Translations under genes and position numbers: made by a program | Shown here: piece after piece, positions 44,326-51,558 of the stretch | Position numbering within the stretch: the stretch's first letter is position 1 | How the letters are laid out: each line of letters opens with the position of its first letter | Assembly: GCF_001303895.1 (NCBI RefSeq) | Contig: NZ_LJSD01000071.1 | Coordinates: forward strand, 55,439-119,438 | DNA: 64,000 bases | Source of the DNA: Mesorhizobium sp. 1M-11 | GTDB lineage: Bacteria > Pseudomonadota > Alphaproteobacteria > Rhizobiales > Rhizobiaceae | Reading direction: 5' to 3' | The notes under the pieces: model-generated | What the model was told of the DNA's origin: nothing | The model's database searches: none | The model's input: the letters and a program-made list of their open reading frames with translations, nothing else

Positions 44326-44939
44326 ATGAGTTCTAGGACCTCGGTAATCGGGCGGCGCGCCTTCTGGGGCCAGTTCCCCGGCGCGATGCGGCCGACAGGT
44401 AGGAGCAAGACCGGAATTTCATCGGGGCGAAGGTTAAACTCTAGCGCCACGGCTTCCGGGTCGAAACCACCCATCGCTCCAGACGCAAGCTCAAAGGCCT
44501 CAGCGGCGTAGATTAGCGTGGCTGCACCCAGCGAAGCCGATCGTATGGCTTCATCGCGCGCCGCTCCGGGATCGCCCAAATACTTCCGTCGGGCAGCTTC
44601 CTGCCAGCCTATGGCGATCTCGGCTGCCATGTGCCCGCTTTCAACAATCGCACGCAACCGCTCGGGAACGGTAGTGTAGTCGGGGCTCTGGCCGCACACG
44701 ATGAAGGTAACGGCTGCATCGCTCACCTTGACTTGCCCGTAGGCGAGTTTGCGCAATCTCGCTTTCGCTTCCGGCGTTCGAACCGCGATAAAGCGCCAAT
44801 TTTGCAGGTTGAAGGCTGTAGGAGCGCGCGTGGCCAAGCGAATCAGATCTGCAATTTGCCCGTCGGCCAGAGTGTGGGAGTTGTCGAACCGGTTGACGGA
44901 AGTCCGCCTCTCTATGAGTTCGATAGCTGGATGAGGCAT
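44322..44939 (-). CDS. Nitroreductase-family flavoprotein
   Basis: This is a 205-residue FMN-dependent nitroreductase-like enzyme. The N-terminal ERRTSVNRF (about residues 11-19) and the ATRAPTAFNLQNWRFIAVRTPEA segment (about 36-58) are FMN-binding. The C-terminal part has FNLRPDEIPVLLLPVGRIAP. It reduces nitro compounds, quinones or similar electrophiles with NAD(P)H. It is cotranscribed with the DMT transporter and diverges from a LysR gene. Confidence 0.92.
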   Translation of the reverse strand: MPHPAIELIERRTSVNRFDNSHTLADGQIADLIRLATRAPTAFNLQNWRFIAVRTPEAKARLRKLAYGQVKVSDAAVTFIVCGQSPDYTTVPERLRAIVESGHMAAEIAIGWQEAARRKYLGDPGAARDEAIRSASLGAATLIYAAEAFELASGAMGGFDPEAVALEFNLRPDEIPVLLLPVGRIAPGNWPQKARRPITEVLELI

Positions 44940-45018
44940 AAAGCAAATTCCCTGCTGAACACGTTTAGTAGAGTAGCCTCTTTACCCCACTGAGATAATG
45001 GGCAAAATAGAAACCGCT

Positions 45019-45039
45019 TTATTCTCCATTGGTGAATAA
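45019..45039. promoter_or_regulatory. Inverted repeat in the nitroreductase/LysR divergent promoter
   Basis: TTATTC (45019-45024) and GAATAA (45034-45039) form perfect 6-bp arms around nine bases, right before the LysR start. The T-N11-A layout suits a LysR binding site for autoregulation and control of the divergent nitroreductase-transporter genes. Confidence 0.45.
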
Positions 45040-45040
45040 T

Positions 45041-45931
45041 ATGGATCATTTTACTGCGTTTCAGGTTTTCCGGCACGTTGCCGAGCTGGAAAGCTTCGCC
45101 GAGGCGGGACGAAAGCTCGTTCTCTCGCCCCCTGCCATCAGCAAGAACATCGCGGAGCTAGAGGCCCACCTTGGAGTTCGACTGATCAATCGGACAACTC
45201 GGCGTATGGCTTTAACGGAAGAGGGCAAAGTCTATCTGGAACACATCAGGCGGGGGCTCGACGCCTTAGCGGAAGGCGAGGCTGCGCTCTCCCAAACCAG
45301 ATTGGAGCCGGTCGGAACCTTGCGGGTGAGCGCCCCAATGACAGTCGCGCTGACGCGCCTTTCCGAAGCGATCCCGGCATTCCTTAACCGCTATCCTCGA
45401 CTCGACCTGAATCTTCATCTGGATGATCGTCGCGTGGACCTCGTGCGGGAGGGTTTTGACGTCGCCATTCGCGGCTATAGCAGCCTCGAGGATTCCAGTC
45501 TGATTGCAAGAAGGCTGGCGACGATGCCGCATGTGCTCTGCGCGGCACCGTCCTATTTTGCGATCCACGGGAAGCCGCAAACGCCGTCCGAGCTGAAAGG
45601 ACTAGCACATATCCGATTTCCCTACGGGGCAAATGCGGATGTGTGGGAGTTTAGAAAGAACGGACAGAGCGAACGTGTAAATGTTGTGGCACGGTATTCT
45701 GTGTCATCCAGCCTTGCCGTGCGCGACGCATTGCGAGCAGGCTTCGGCGTCAGCCTGATCCCCCTACCTTATGTGGCGGCGGACCTGAAGGAGGGCCGGC
45801 TGGAGACCGGATTGGACGACTGGAAGACAGCGGATACCACGCACTATGCAATATATCCGTCGCGCCAGCACCTCGCTCCGAAGATACGCGTGCTCCTGGA
45901 CTTCTTGGTTGATCAGTTCGCATCAACCTGA
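45041..45931 (+). CDS. LysR-family transcription regulator
   Basis: This is a ~296-residue LysR regulator. The helix-turn-helix has FRHVAELESFAEAGRKLVLS, then PPAISKNIAELEAHLGVRLINRTTRR (about residues 8-52). The effector domain contains PVGTLRVSAPMTVALTRLSEAIPAF, as in the LTTR subgroup related to DmlR/CrgA. The ATG at 45041 is preferred over a GTG four codons earlier. It diverges from the nitroreductase-DMT pair and very probably controls it. The gap to trbI (45932-46065) has nothing recognizable. Confidence 0.92.
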   Translation: MDHFTAFQVFRHVAELESFAEAGRKLVLSPPAISKNIAELEAHLGVRLINRTTRRMALTEEGKVYLEHIRRGLDALAEGEAALSQTRLEPVGTLRVSAPMTVALTRLSEAIPAFLNRYPRLDLNLHLDDRRVDLVREGFDVAIRGYSSLEDSSLIARRLATMPHVLCAAPSYFAIHGKPQTPSELKGLAHIRFPYGANADVWEFRKNGQSERVNVVARYSVSSSLAVRDALRAGFGVSLIPLPYVAADLKEGRLETGLDDWKTADTTHYAIYPSRQHLAPKIRVLLDFLVDQFAST

Positions 45932-46065
45932 GTCGTTCCATGGGTGTGTTGACGTCGCTACTGCTTTGCGAGGCGATAATCGACGACCTATGATGTTGCA
46001 GTCACCATAGATACCGTGCGGCAAGGCAGCAAAGGGATCCCGCTCGGAAGGGCAGCTTTCTCACC

Positions 46066-47358
46066 CTACGTTCCCGGAAACACAATGTCCTGATCAACCA
46101 GAACGTTAAACTTGTAGCCGGGTCGGATACGCAACGTCGGTTGAACGTCGAGATTCTTGTTGATCGTGCGCTCCGCGACACGCCCAAACGTCTCCGCAAA
46201 ATTCCGCCTTGCCGCATCCGAGGCGGTGTCCTGCGTCGCGAGCGTCGAACTTTCCGGCAGCGCCATGTCGATGCCCGTGCCTATGATCGCCAGCAGCACC
46301 GCCGAGCCGAACGTCCTCAGGTAGGGCCGGCTTATCTTGTCGTTGAAGCCGCCGTAGCCCTGCGCGTCGGTGCCCGCCATGCCGCCGATCTGCAGCGTCG
46401 ATCCGTTCGGGAAGATAATGTCGGTCCACACGACAAGGACGCGTGACTGCCCGAAGGATACTTTGCTGTCGTAGCGGCCGAAGAGTTTTGTCCCCTGTGG
46501 GATCAGCAGGTGGTGACCGGTGGCGCTGTCGTAGACATTCTGGCTCACCTGCGCCGTGATGCGGCCGGGGAGGTCTGAGTTAATGCCAGTGATCAGCGTC
46601 GCGGGGATCACGGATCCGCGTTTCAGCTCGTTGCGGGACTGCTGCGGCACGACCCTATTGGGCAGATATCCTACCTGCTTTAGATCTGCATTGAAGAAAT
46701 CCTCCTTGCTGGCTTGCGCGTTCGGATCGAGGCTCTGGCCGCTAAGCCCTGCCTTGAGCGCTGCCGAGTAGAGGTCGGTGGCGGAACCGCCAAGCAGCGT
46801 CGTCCCGCCATTCGTTGCGGACGTCGGCGCCTGGTCGCCCTCCCCGGACTTTAGCTTGTCGATGCTGAGGGAGATCGGGGAATCGTAAGCGGTGTCGTTG
46901 GCCTGCAGCCGCGCCATGCGCTGACGCTGGCGCTCCCGAAAATACTGCTCCTCCGCCTCCCGCTCGAGACGCGCTCGCCACAGTGCTTCCGGTTCGAGCT
47001 GCGGCTGAGGAGTCGGCGTAACCTCTCGGACGACCGGTTGCGGCGCAAATGGGTTTTCAGTCTCGACGGCCGCCGGCGGTGTAGGCTGGAACACCGGCGC
47101 CGGGGCTGGCTCGCCGATGATCCCGTCGGGAACCCCGCGCTTCAGCTCATCGCCGAATGTCGACGCCGGATTGCCGCCGGGACCTCCGATGTCCGGGTCT
47201 CCCCGAAAATACAATCCCCGCGAGCTCAGCCCGTAGAAGATGACGCTAAGGAAGAGCAGGACGAGAACGATCCCCACGATCACCGGCACGCGGTTTATCC
47301 GGCGAATGTTCGGCTGCTGGCTTGCTGGCGCGCCGCCAAGCTGCAGGGACTGGATCAT
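46066..47358 (-). CDS. trbI: Mating-pair formation protein TrbI (VirB10-like)
   Basis: TrbI is the VirB10-type protein that spans inner membrane and periplasm in the conjugation apparatus, 430 residues. One N-terminal membrane helix is near residues 25-45 (VPVIVGIVLVLLFLSVIFYG). A proline-rich periplasmic linker with PAPAPVFQPTPP follows, then the conserved VirB10 domain from about residue 225 (GSVIPATLITGINSDLPG, then LLIPQGTKLFGRYDSKV). GGGAGG precedes the ATG at 47358. It is the last gene of the leftward traI-trb operon, after trbH. Confidence 0.95.
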   Translation of the reverse strand: MIQSLQLGGAPASQQPNIRRINRVPVIVGIVLVLLFLSVIFYGLSSRGLYFRGDPDIGGPGGNPASTFGDELKRGVPDGIIGEPAPAPVFQPTPPAAVETENPFAPQPVVREVTPTPQPQLEPEALWRARLEREAEEQYFRERQRQRMARLQANDTAYDSPISLSIDKLKSGEGDQAPTSATNGGTTLLGGSATDLYSAALKAGLSGQSLDPNAQASKEDFFNADLKQVGYLPNRVVPQQSRNELKRGSVIPATLITGINSDLPGRITAQVSQNVYDSATGHHLLIPQGTKLFGRYDSKVSFGQSRVLVVWTDIIFPNGSTLQIGGMAGTDAQGYGGFNDKISRPYLRTFGSAVLLAIIGTGIDMALPESSTLATQDTASDAARRNFAETFGRVAERTINKNLDVQPTLRIRPGYKFNVLVDQDIVFPGT

Positions 47359-47368
47359 GTTCCCTCCC

Positions 47369-47821
47369 CTACCCGCGCCGCATAACGGAGAGCGGGCTGG
47401 CCGGCGCAGCCCCTGTCGCCGTCGTTGTGTAGGCTCGGCCGAGATCAACGGAACCGGTCGATAGGCGTGCGAGGACCTGGCCGTCATAGGTGTCGATCAC
47501 GTAAGCAAGCGCGATCAGCTTCTCACCTTTCGCGTCTTGGTCGCTGACAACCGCATAGCCCCATGTCTTCAGCGAGTCCTCGAGCGCGCCGCCGAACGAC
47601 GATCCATCAGGTTTCAGGAGGATCGTGCCGGTCCCGGGTCCGACGTGCTCGGCGAGGCGGCTCACCATGTCGCCGGCGATGGCGCTGGCGGCAGGCTCCG
47701 AGATCTCCGGCGGCGCGGAACTCGCGACCAGTCCTTCGGCGTTGATTGCCTGACAAGCTGCAATCAACGAGCATGCAAGAGAAACGCCGGCGAAGCGGCG
47801 GAGGAGTTTGAGATGGCGCAT
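47369..47821 (-). CDS. trbH: Conjugal transfer lipoprotein TrbH
   Basis: This is a 150-residue probable outer-membrane lipoprotein of the Trb system. The signal peptide ends in a lipobox (SLIAAC, cysteine near residue 23). The mature part has SRLAEHVGPGTGTILLKPDG, GALEDSLKTWGYAV and IDTYDGQVLARL. Its spacing between trbG (3 bases upstream) and trbI (10 bases downstream) matches the Ti-plasmid order. Its role in the pore is not well defined. Confidence 0.9.
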   Translation of the reverse strand: MRHLKLLRRFAGVSLACSLIAACQAINAEGLVASSAPPEISEPAASAIAGDMVSRLAEHVGPGTGTILLKPDGSSFGGALEDSLKTWGYAVVSDQDAKGEKLIALAYVIDTYDGQVLARLSTGSVDLGRAYTTTATGAAPASPLSVMRRG

Positions 47822-47824
47822 CCC

Positions 47825-48670
47825 CTACCCTCCCCGCCTGATCGTGATTTTGTCCTGGCGCCGGCCGACGCCCGACAGGAGGACGGCGCGATCGACATGG
47901 TAGTCGACCACCATCATGTTGCCTTTCATCCGATAGTTGACGATGCGGTTCTCGCCGCCCGAGACGACCAACAGGACCGGCGCATCCTGGCCGGAAAGCG
48001 GTCGCGGAAACTGGATGTAGGTCTTCAGCCCGTCACTGTAGACGCGCGTCGGACGCCACGGAGCGCTTCCCGATACCGAGTAGGCGAAGTTCAACTGCTC
48101 GGCCGGCACCCCCGCTCCCGGAATCGTGCTCGCCTCCAGTCGCGCATTGATGTCGGCAAGTTTCGCCGAGACGTCCTCGGGATATTCGAAGCCGACCCTG
48201 GCCATGTACTGGCTCTGATGCGACTTGAGCTGGATGTGGTAGGTGCGTCGCGACGTGGTGACGACCATAGAGGTCACGAGGCCCGGTTCGGACGGCTTGA
48301 CGATCAGATGGATCGCCTGGCCGCCGACAGCACCGGACGTGGCGGGCTCGACCTTCCAGCGCACCGTGTCGCCGATCAGCACGTCGCGCACGACTTCGCC
48401 CGGCTGAAGCTCGATGTCGCAGACCTGCAGCGGCGAGCACACGACGGAGGGCTGCACCTCACCAAAGAGAAAGATCACCTTGCCGTCCGGTCCCTTGGTG
48501 ACCAGTCCACGGCTGCCGCGCCACTGCCCGGAGATGCCGGTGCCCTTGGTCTCGTTGGCACTCATGCCCTCGGCACGGGCTTCCTGAAGCAGGAGGGGCG
48601 ATGCGGCAAAGGCTGCGGCAAGCGCCAACGGCAACAACCGGCCATGGGTAACGATGTGTGGTGCGAACAT
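47825..48670 (-). CDS. trbG: Mating-pair formation protein TrbG (VirB9-like)
   Basis: TrbG is the periplasmic VirB9-type component of the outer-membrane core complex, 281 residues. It has a Sec signal peptide (about residues 1-33), then GKVIFLFGEVQPSVVCSPLQV near residue 63 and the C-terminal VirB9 strands (FAYSVSGSAPWRPTRVYSDG, then KTYIQFP). It lies between trbF (13 bases upstream) and trbH. Confidence 0.95.
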   Translation of the reverse strand: MFAPHIVTHGRLLPLALAAAFAASPLLLQEARAEGMSANETKGTGISGQWRGSRGLVTKGPDGKVIFLFGEVQPSVVCSPLQVCDIELQPGEVVRDVLIGDTVRWKVEPATSGAVGGQAIHLIVKPSEPGLVTSMVVTTSRRTYHIQLKSHQSQYMARVGFEYPEDVSAKLADINARLEASTIPGAGVPAEQLNFAYSVSGSAPWRPTRVYSDGLKTYIQFPRPLSGQDAPVLLVVSGGENRIVNYRMKGNMMVVDYHVDRAVLLSGVGRRQDKITIRRGG

Positions 48671-48683
48671 GGCAGGGCCACTC

Positions 48684-49349
48684 CTATAGCTGCGCGGTCC
48701 AGTCGAGGTCGCGGATGTAAAGTCCGATCGGATTGAGGCGGATGACCGCCTCGTCCTGCGGCGGCGTCAGCACGACGGTCGCAACGGCCCGGAAGCGCCG
48801 CGGCGCGCCCATCTCCTTGCCCTTGCGGTCGCGCTGATATTCCGTCCAATCGATCTGATAGCTCTGGTTCGAAAGCGGCACGATGTTGTTGACCTCGACC
48901 GCCACGGTCGCAGCTCTTGCCTTCTCGAAGGGCGAGTTTGAGCGGAACCAACTATTGATCTTCTCCGTGGCGGGATCGGAGGTGCGCAGCATTGCGTAAG
49001 CGCGGTCGATATAGCCCTTCTGGACGATGGCATCTGGGGTGACGCTTCGGAAATTGGAAACGAAGTTGCCGAGGGTCGCCCGCACGACGCGCGCATCGGC
49101 ATATTCGATCTGCTGCGGGAAACCGGCGTTGACGGCTGTGCCGAGCTGGTCGACCTCGACGATGTAGGGGACGAGCTTCACCTGGCTGCTCTGATAGAGC
49201 GCATAGGACGTGCTGATCACCGCAAGCAGCATGCCGGTGACGCCGACGATGCGCCAGGCAGCGGCGGCCTTCACATAGGAGCCGTAGCGCTCGTTCCATT
49301 CCTGCCGTGCCGCGAGATAAGGGTTCTCCGGCGCCGTAGTCTTCGCCAT
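48684..49349 (-). CDS. trbF: Mating-pair formation protein TrbF (VirB8-like)
   Basis: TrbF is the VirB8-type assembly factor, 221 residues. A short cytoplasmic N-terminus (NPYLAARQEWNERYGSYVKAA) is followed by one membrane helix (about residues 33-53) and a periplasmic NTF2-like domain ending in RLNPIGLYIRDLDWTAQL. It lies 18 bases after trbL and before trbG. Completeness and order agree with Ti/pNGR234a-type trb operons. Confidence 0.95.
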   Translation of the reverse strand: MAKTTAPENPYLAARQEWNERYGSYVKAAAAWRIVGVTGMLLAVISTSYALYQSSQVKLVPYIVEVDQLGTAVNAGFPQQIEYADARVVRATLGNFVSNFRSVTPDAIVQKGYIDRAYAMLRTSDPATEKINSWFRSNSPFEKARAATVAVEVNNIVPLSNQSYQIDWTEYQRDRKGKEMGAPRRFRAVATVVLTPPQDEAVIRLNPIGLYIRDLDWTAQL

Positions 49350-49367
49350 CTGTCGTCAAACTCCTGA

Positions 49368-50555
49368 TTACTTATCCGGCAGCGGCGGAGATGGATTGGG
49401 CCGGGATGATCGACCGCGGGCGTCGTCGAGCTTCGCATTGGCGAGGCCGAGCAGCGAGTTCGCGTAGGCTCCGGGTGCCGCGATTGCCTTGTCCTTCGCG
49501 GCGGAGCCGGCCGCCAAACCTGCGCTGCCGATACCGGATGCCATGCCGCGGAGCGACGCTCCGACGATCGAGGATCCGCCGGCGCGGGCCGCACTGGCGC
49601 TCGCGGCGCCGGTCCTCGCCGCATTCGCACCAAGGAAGGCGCCGCCGGCCGCGAAGGTCGCCGCCTGGCCGCCATGCCGGATCGCTTCCATGCCGCCGCT
49701 GACCGAGGCGCCCTGCACGACGCCCTGGATGATCGGCGGCACATATATGGCGATGATGAAGACGACGACCGAGATGCCGGCGATGGCGAGGGTGGTGATG
49801 AACTGATCGGTGGTCGCGGTCGGCGCCTCGGCCAGGCCGATGAGGACCTCGGAGCCGATCCGCGCGATCATCACCAGCGCCATCAGCTTCATACCGACCG
49901 AAAACGCGTAGATGAGATAGCGGACGGCAAAGTCCTTGGTGTAGCTCGACCCGCCAAGGCCGAGCATGATCATGCCGGCGAGCAGCCCGACATACATTTC
50001 GACCATGACGGCGACAAAGATAGCGGCGACCAGGCTGAATGAGACGACGACGACGATCATCGCGAACACCGCGGCTATCGCCAGCGCGTTGTCCTCGAAC
50101 AGACCGAACTGCGCCTGTTCCGACATTTTCGATGCCACCCGAATACCGGCATTGAAGATGTCTGCCGGCGAGGCTGAGCCTCCGGATGCGCCGATCTGGA
50201 ACAGGCTATCGACGATGGCCTTCGAGACCGTCGGACCCTGGTCGAGAATGAAGGCGAACAGGCCGATGAACATGATGCGCCGCACGAGCTCGGCGAACCA
50301 GCTGTCGAGCGAGGCGGCATTGATGGCGAGCCACACGGCGGCGATACCGATCTCGATGACCGCCAGAATCCAGAACAAGGAGCGGGCCGCGTCGAGAACC
50401 GTGGTTTCCCAGCCGCGCGCGGCAGTCACCACCTGGTTCTCAAGCGTCGTGAGGACGCTGCCGTCCTGCGCCAGAGCCGGCGCACTCGCCAGGATCACGA
50501 CGCCGATCGTAGTGAAAGCCCATCCGGCAGCGCTGACCGATCGCCCAATCACCAT
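49368..50555 (-). CDS. trbL: Mating-pair formation protein TrbL (VirB6-like)
   Basis: TrbL is the polytopic inner-membrane VirB6-type channel protein, 395 residues. It has a signal-like N-terminus, about six helices between residues 55 and 275 (for example LFWILAVIEIGIAAVWLAIN), and an alanine/glycine-rich C-terminal tail ending near RPNPSPPLPDK. Its start overlaps the end of trbK by 7 bases. It is followed by trbF. Confidence 0.95.
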   Translation of the reverse strand: MVIGRSVSAAGWAFTTIGVVILASAPALAQDGSVLTTLENQVVTAARGWETTVLDAARSLFWILAVIEIGIAAVWLAINAASLDSWFAELVRRIMFIGLFAFILDQGPTVSKAIVDSLFQIGASGGSASPADIFNAGIRVASKMSEQAQFGLFEDNALAIAAVFAMIVVVVSFSLVAAIFVAVMVEMYVGLLAGMIMLGLGGSSYTKDFAVRYLIYAFSVGMKLMALVMIARIGSEVLIGLAEAPTATTDQFITTLAIAGISVVVFIIAIYVPPIIQGVVQGASVSGGMEAIRHGGQAATFAAGGAFLGANAARTGAASASAARAGGSSIVGASLRGMASGIGSAGLAAGSAAKDKAIAAPGAYANSLLGLANAKLDDARGRSSRPNPSPPLPDK

Positions 50556-50764
50556 CGCGGCTTCATCTCCTGACCGCCGCGGACGTCACGCTCCGGATCC
50601 CCGCCAAAGAATTCTTCCGCGCGCTGGCGGCGTTGCACATCGTCGGCAGCGGGGGCCGGGTCGGTGACGACCGGCACGGCGTCGCGCGAAAACACCATCC
50701 AGAGCGCGGCGGCGCTCAGAGAGACAACCGCGACGACAAGTACGATGATTGTTGCCCGGCTCAC
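50549..50764 (-). CDS. trbK: TrbK, putative entry-exclusion-type protein
   Basis: This is a 71-residue small membrane protein. One N-terminal helix (IIVLVVAVVSLSAAALWMVF, residues 6-25) is followed by a charged tail ending in EEFFGGDPERDVRGGQEMKPRW. On Ti plasmids TrbK sits at this position and is linked to entry exclusion. Its C-terminal GGQ-x-M-x-PRW tail nearly repeats the tail of TrbJ immediately upstream. Four-base overlaps with trbJ and trbL show tight coupling. Confidence 0.9.
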   Translation of the reverse strand: MSRATIIVLVVAVVSLSAAALWMVFSRDAVPVVTDPAPAADDVQRRQRAEEFFGGDPERDVRGGQEMKPRW

Positions 50765-51558
50765 CAGCGCGGCTCCATTGCCTGGCCGCCGCGGACGCCC
50801 GGTTGCGCTGCGTTGAAGAAGCGCTCGCGACGAAGCTGCGCAAGATCCTTGTCGGCCTGGTCGGACTGGAACCAGGTCGCCATCATGGTCGTCTGCTGCG
50901 CGATCAGGCCACGCAGCTTCCGAAACTGCCCAACCTGCTCGGCGGCGATCTGATGGCCGACCTGCAGCGCCTTCATCTGGCCGTCGGCCGATTCCGACAT
51001 TGAGCGCAGCGAACTCATGGTCGCCTCTTCAGAGGAGAACTGCTCCGCTGTCAGACCGGCGGCCTTCAGGGTGCCGGCGATCGTGTCCCGATTGGTCGTC
51101 GACCACTCTTCGTAGCTCGACGAAAAGGACTGGCCATCGGCCAGCCCGGTCTTGAACTCGCCGTAACTCTGGAACCGCTGACGCAGTACGTCATCGGCGT
51201 TCGACATCGAGAAGGCGATGCCCTCTCCCTGCGCAACGAGGCTGCGAAGGCGGTTCAAATTGTTTTCAACTTTGCTCCAGACGTGGAACGGCAGCTGGGC
51301 CGTGTTCTGCAGCATGTTTTCGTACATGCGAATCTGGTTCTGGATTTGCTCGGCCAGTTGTGCGATCTGCGTCATCTGGTTGTTGATCTGCTCGGTCGAC
51401 TTACCCACGAGCGCCACGAGTTCGCCGTTGTTGAGCAGCTGCGTCCATTCTGTCGCCTGCCCTGTTACGCCTCCGGCCCGGCCCGGCGTGGGGCCGATGA
51501 TACTGGCGCCGACAATCGCCATCATGGTGCTAGCCGATATGAAGGAGCGCTTGCGCAT
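50761..51558 (-). CDS. trbJ: Mating-pair formation protein TrbJ (VirB5-like)
   Basis: TrbJ is a VirB5-type exported protein of 265 residues, thought to sit at the pilus tip. It has a signal peptide with cleavage after GRA near residue 28, then a long helical region with glutamine-rich coiled segments (EQINNQMTQIAQLAEQIQNQ, about residues 55-75), and a C-terminal tail ending GGQAMEPRW. It overlaps the end of trbE by 29 bases and the trbK start by four. Confidence 0.93.
   Translation of the reverse strand: MRKRSFISASTMMAIVGASIIGPTPGRAGGVTGQATEWTQLLNNGELVALVGKSTEQINNQMTQIAQLAEQIQNQIRMYENMLQNTAQLPFHVWSKVENNLNRLRSLVAQGEGIAFSMSNADDVLRQRFQSYGEFKTGLADGQSFSSSYEEWSTTNRDTIAGTLKAAGLTAEQFSSEEATMSSLRSMSESADGQMKALQVGHQIAAEQVGQFRKLRGLIAQQTTMMATWFQSDQADKDLAQLRRERFFNAAQPGVRGGQAMEPRW

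Noticed and set aside
47537..48736. 399-codon forward frame across trbH-trbG
   Set aside because: Shadow of conserved trb genes on the minus strand.
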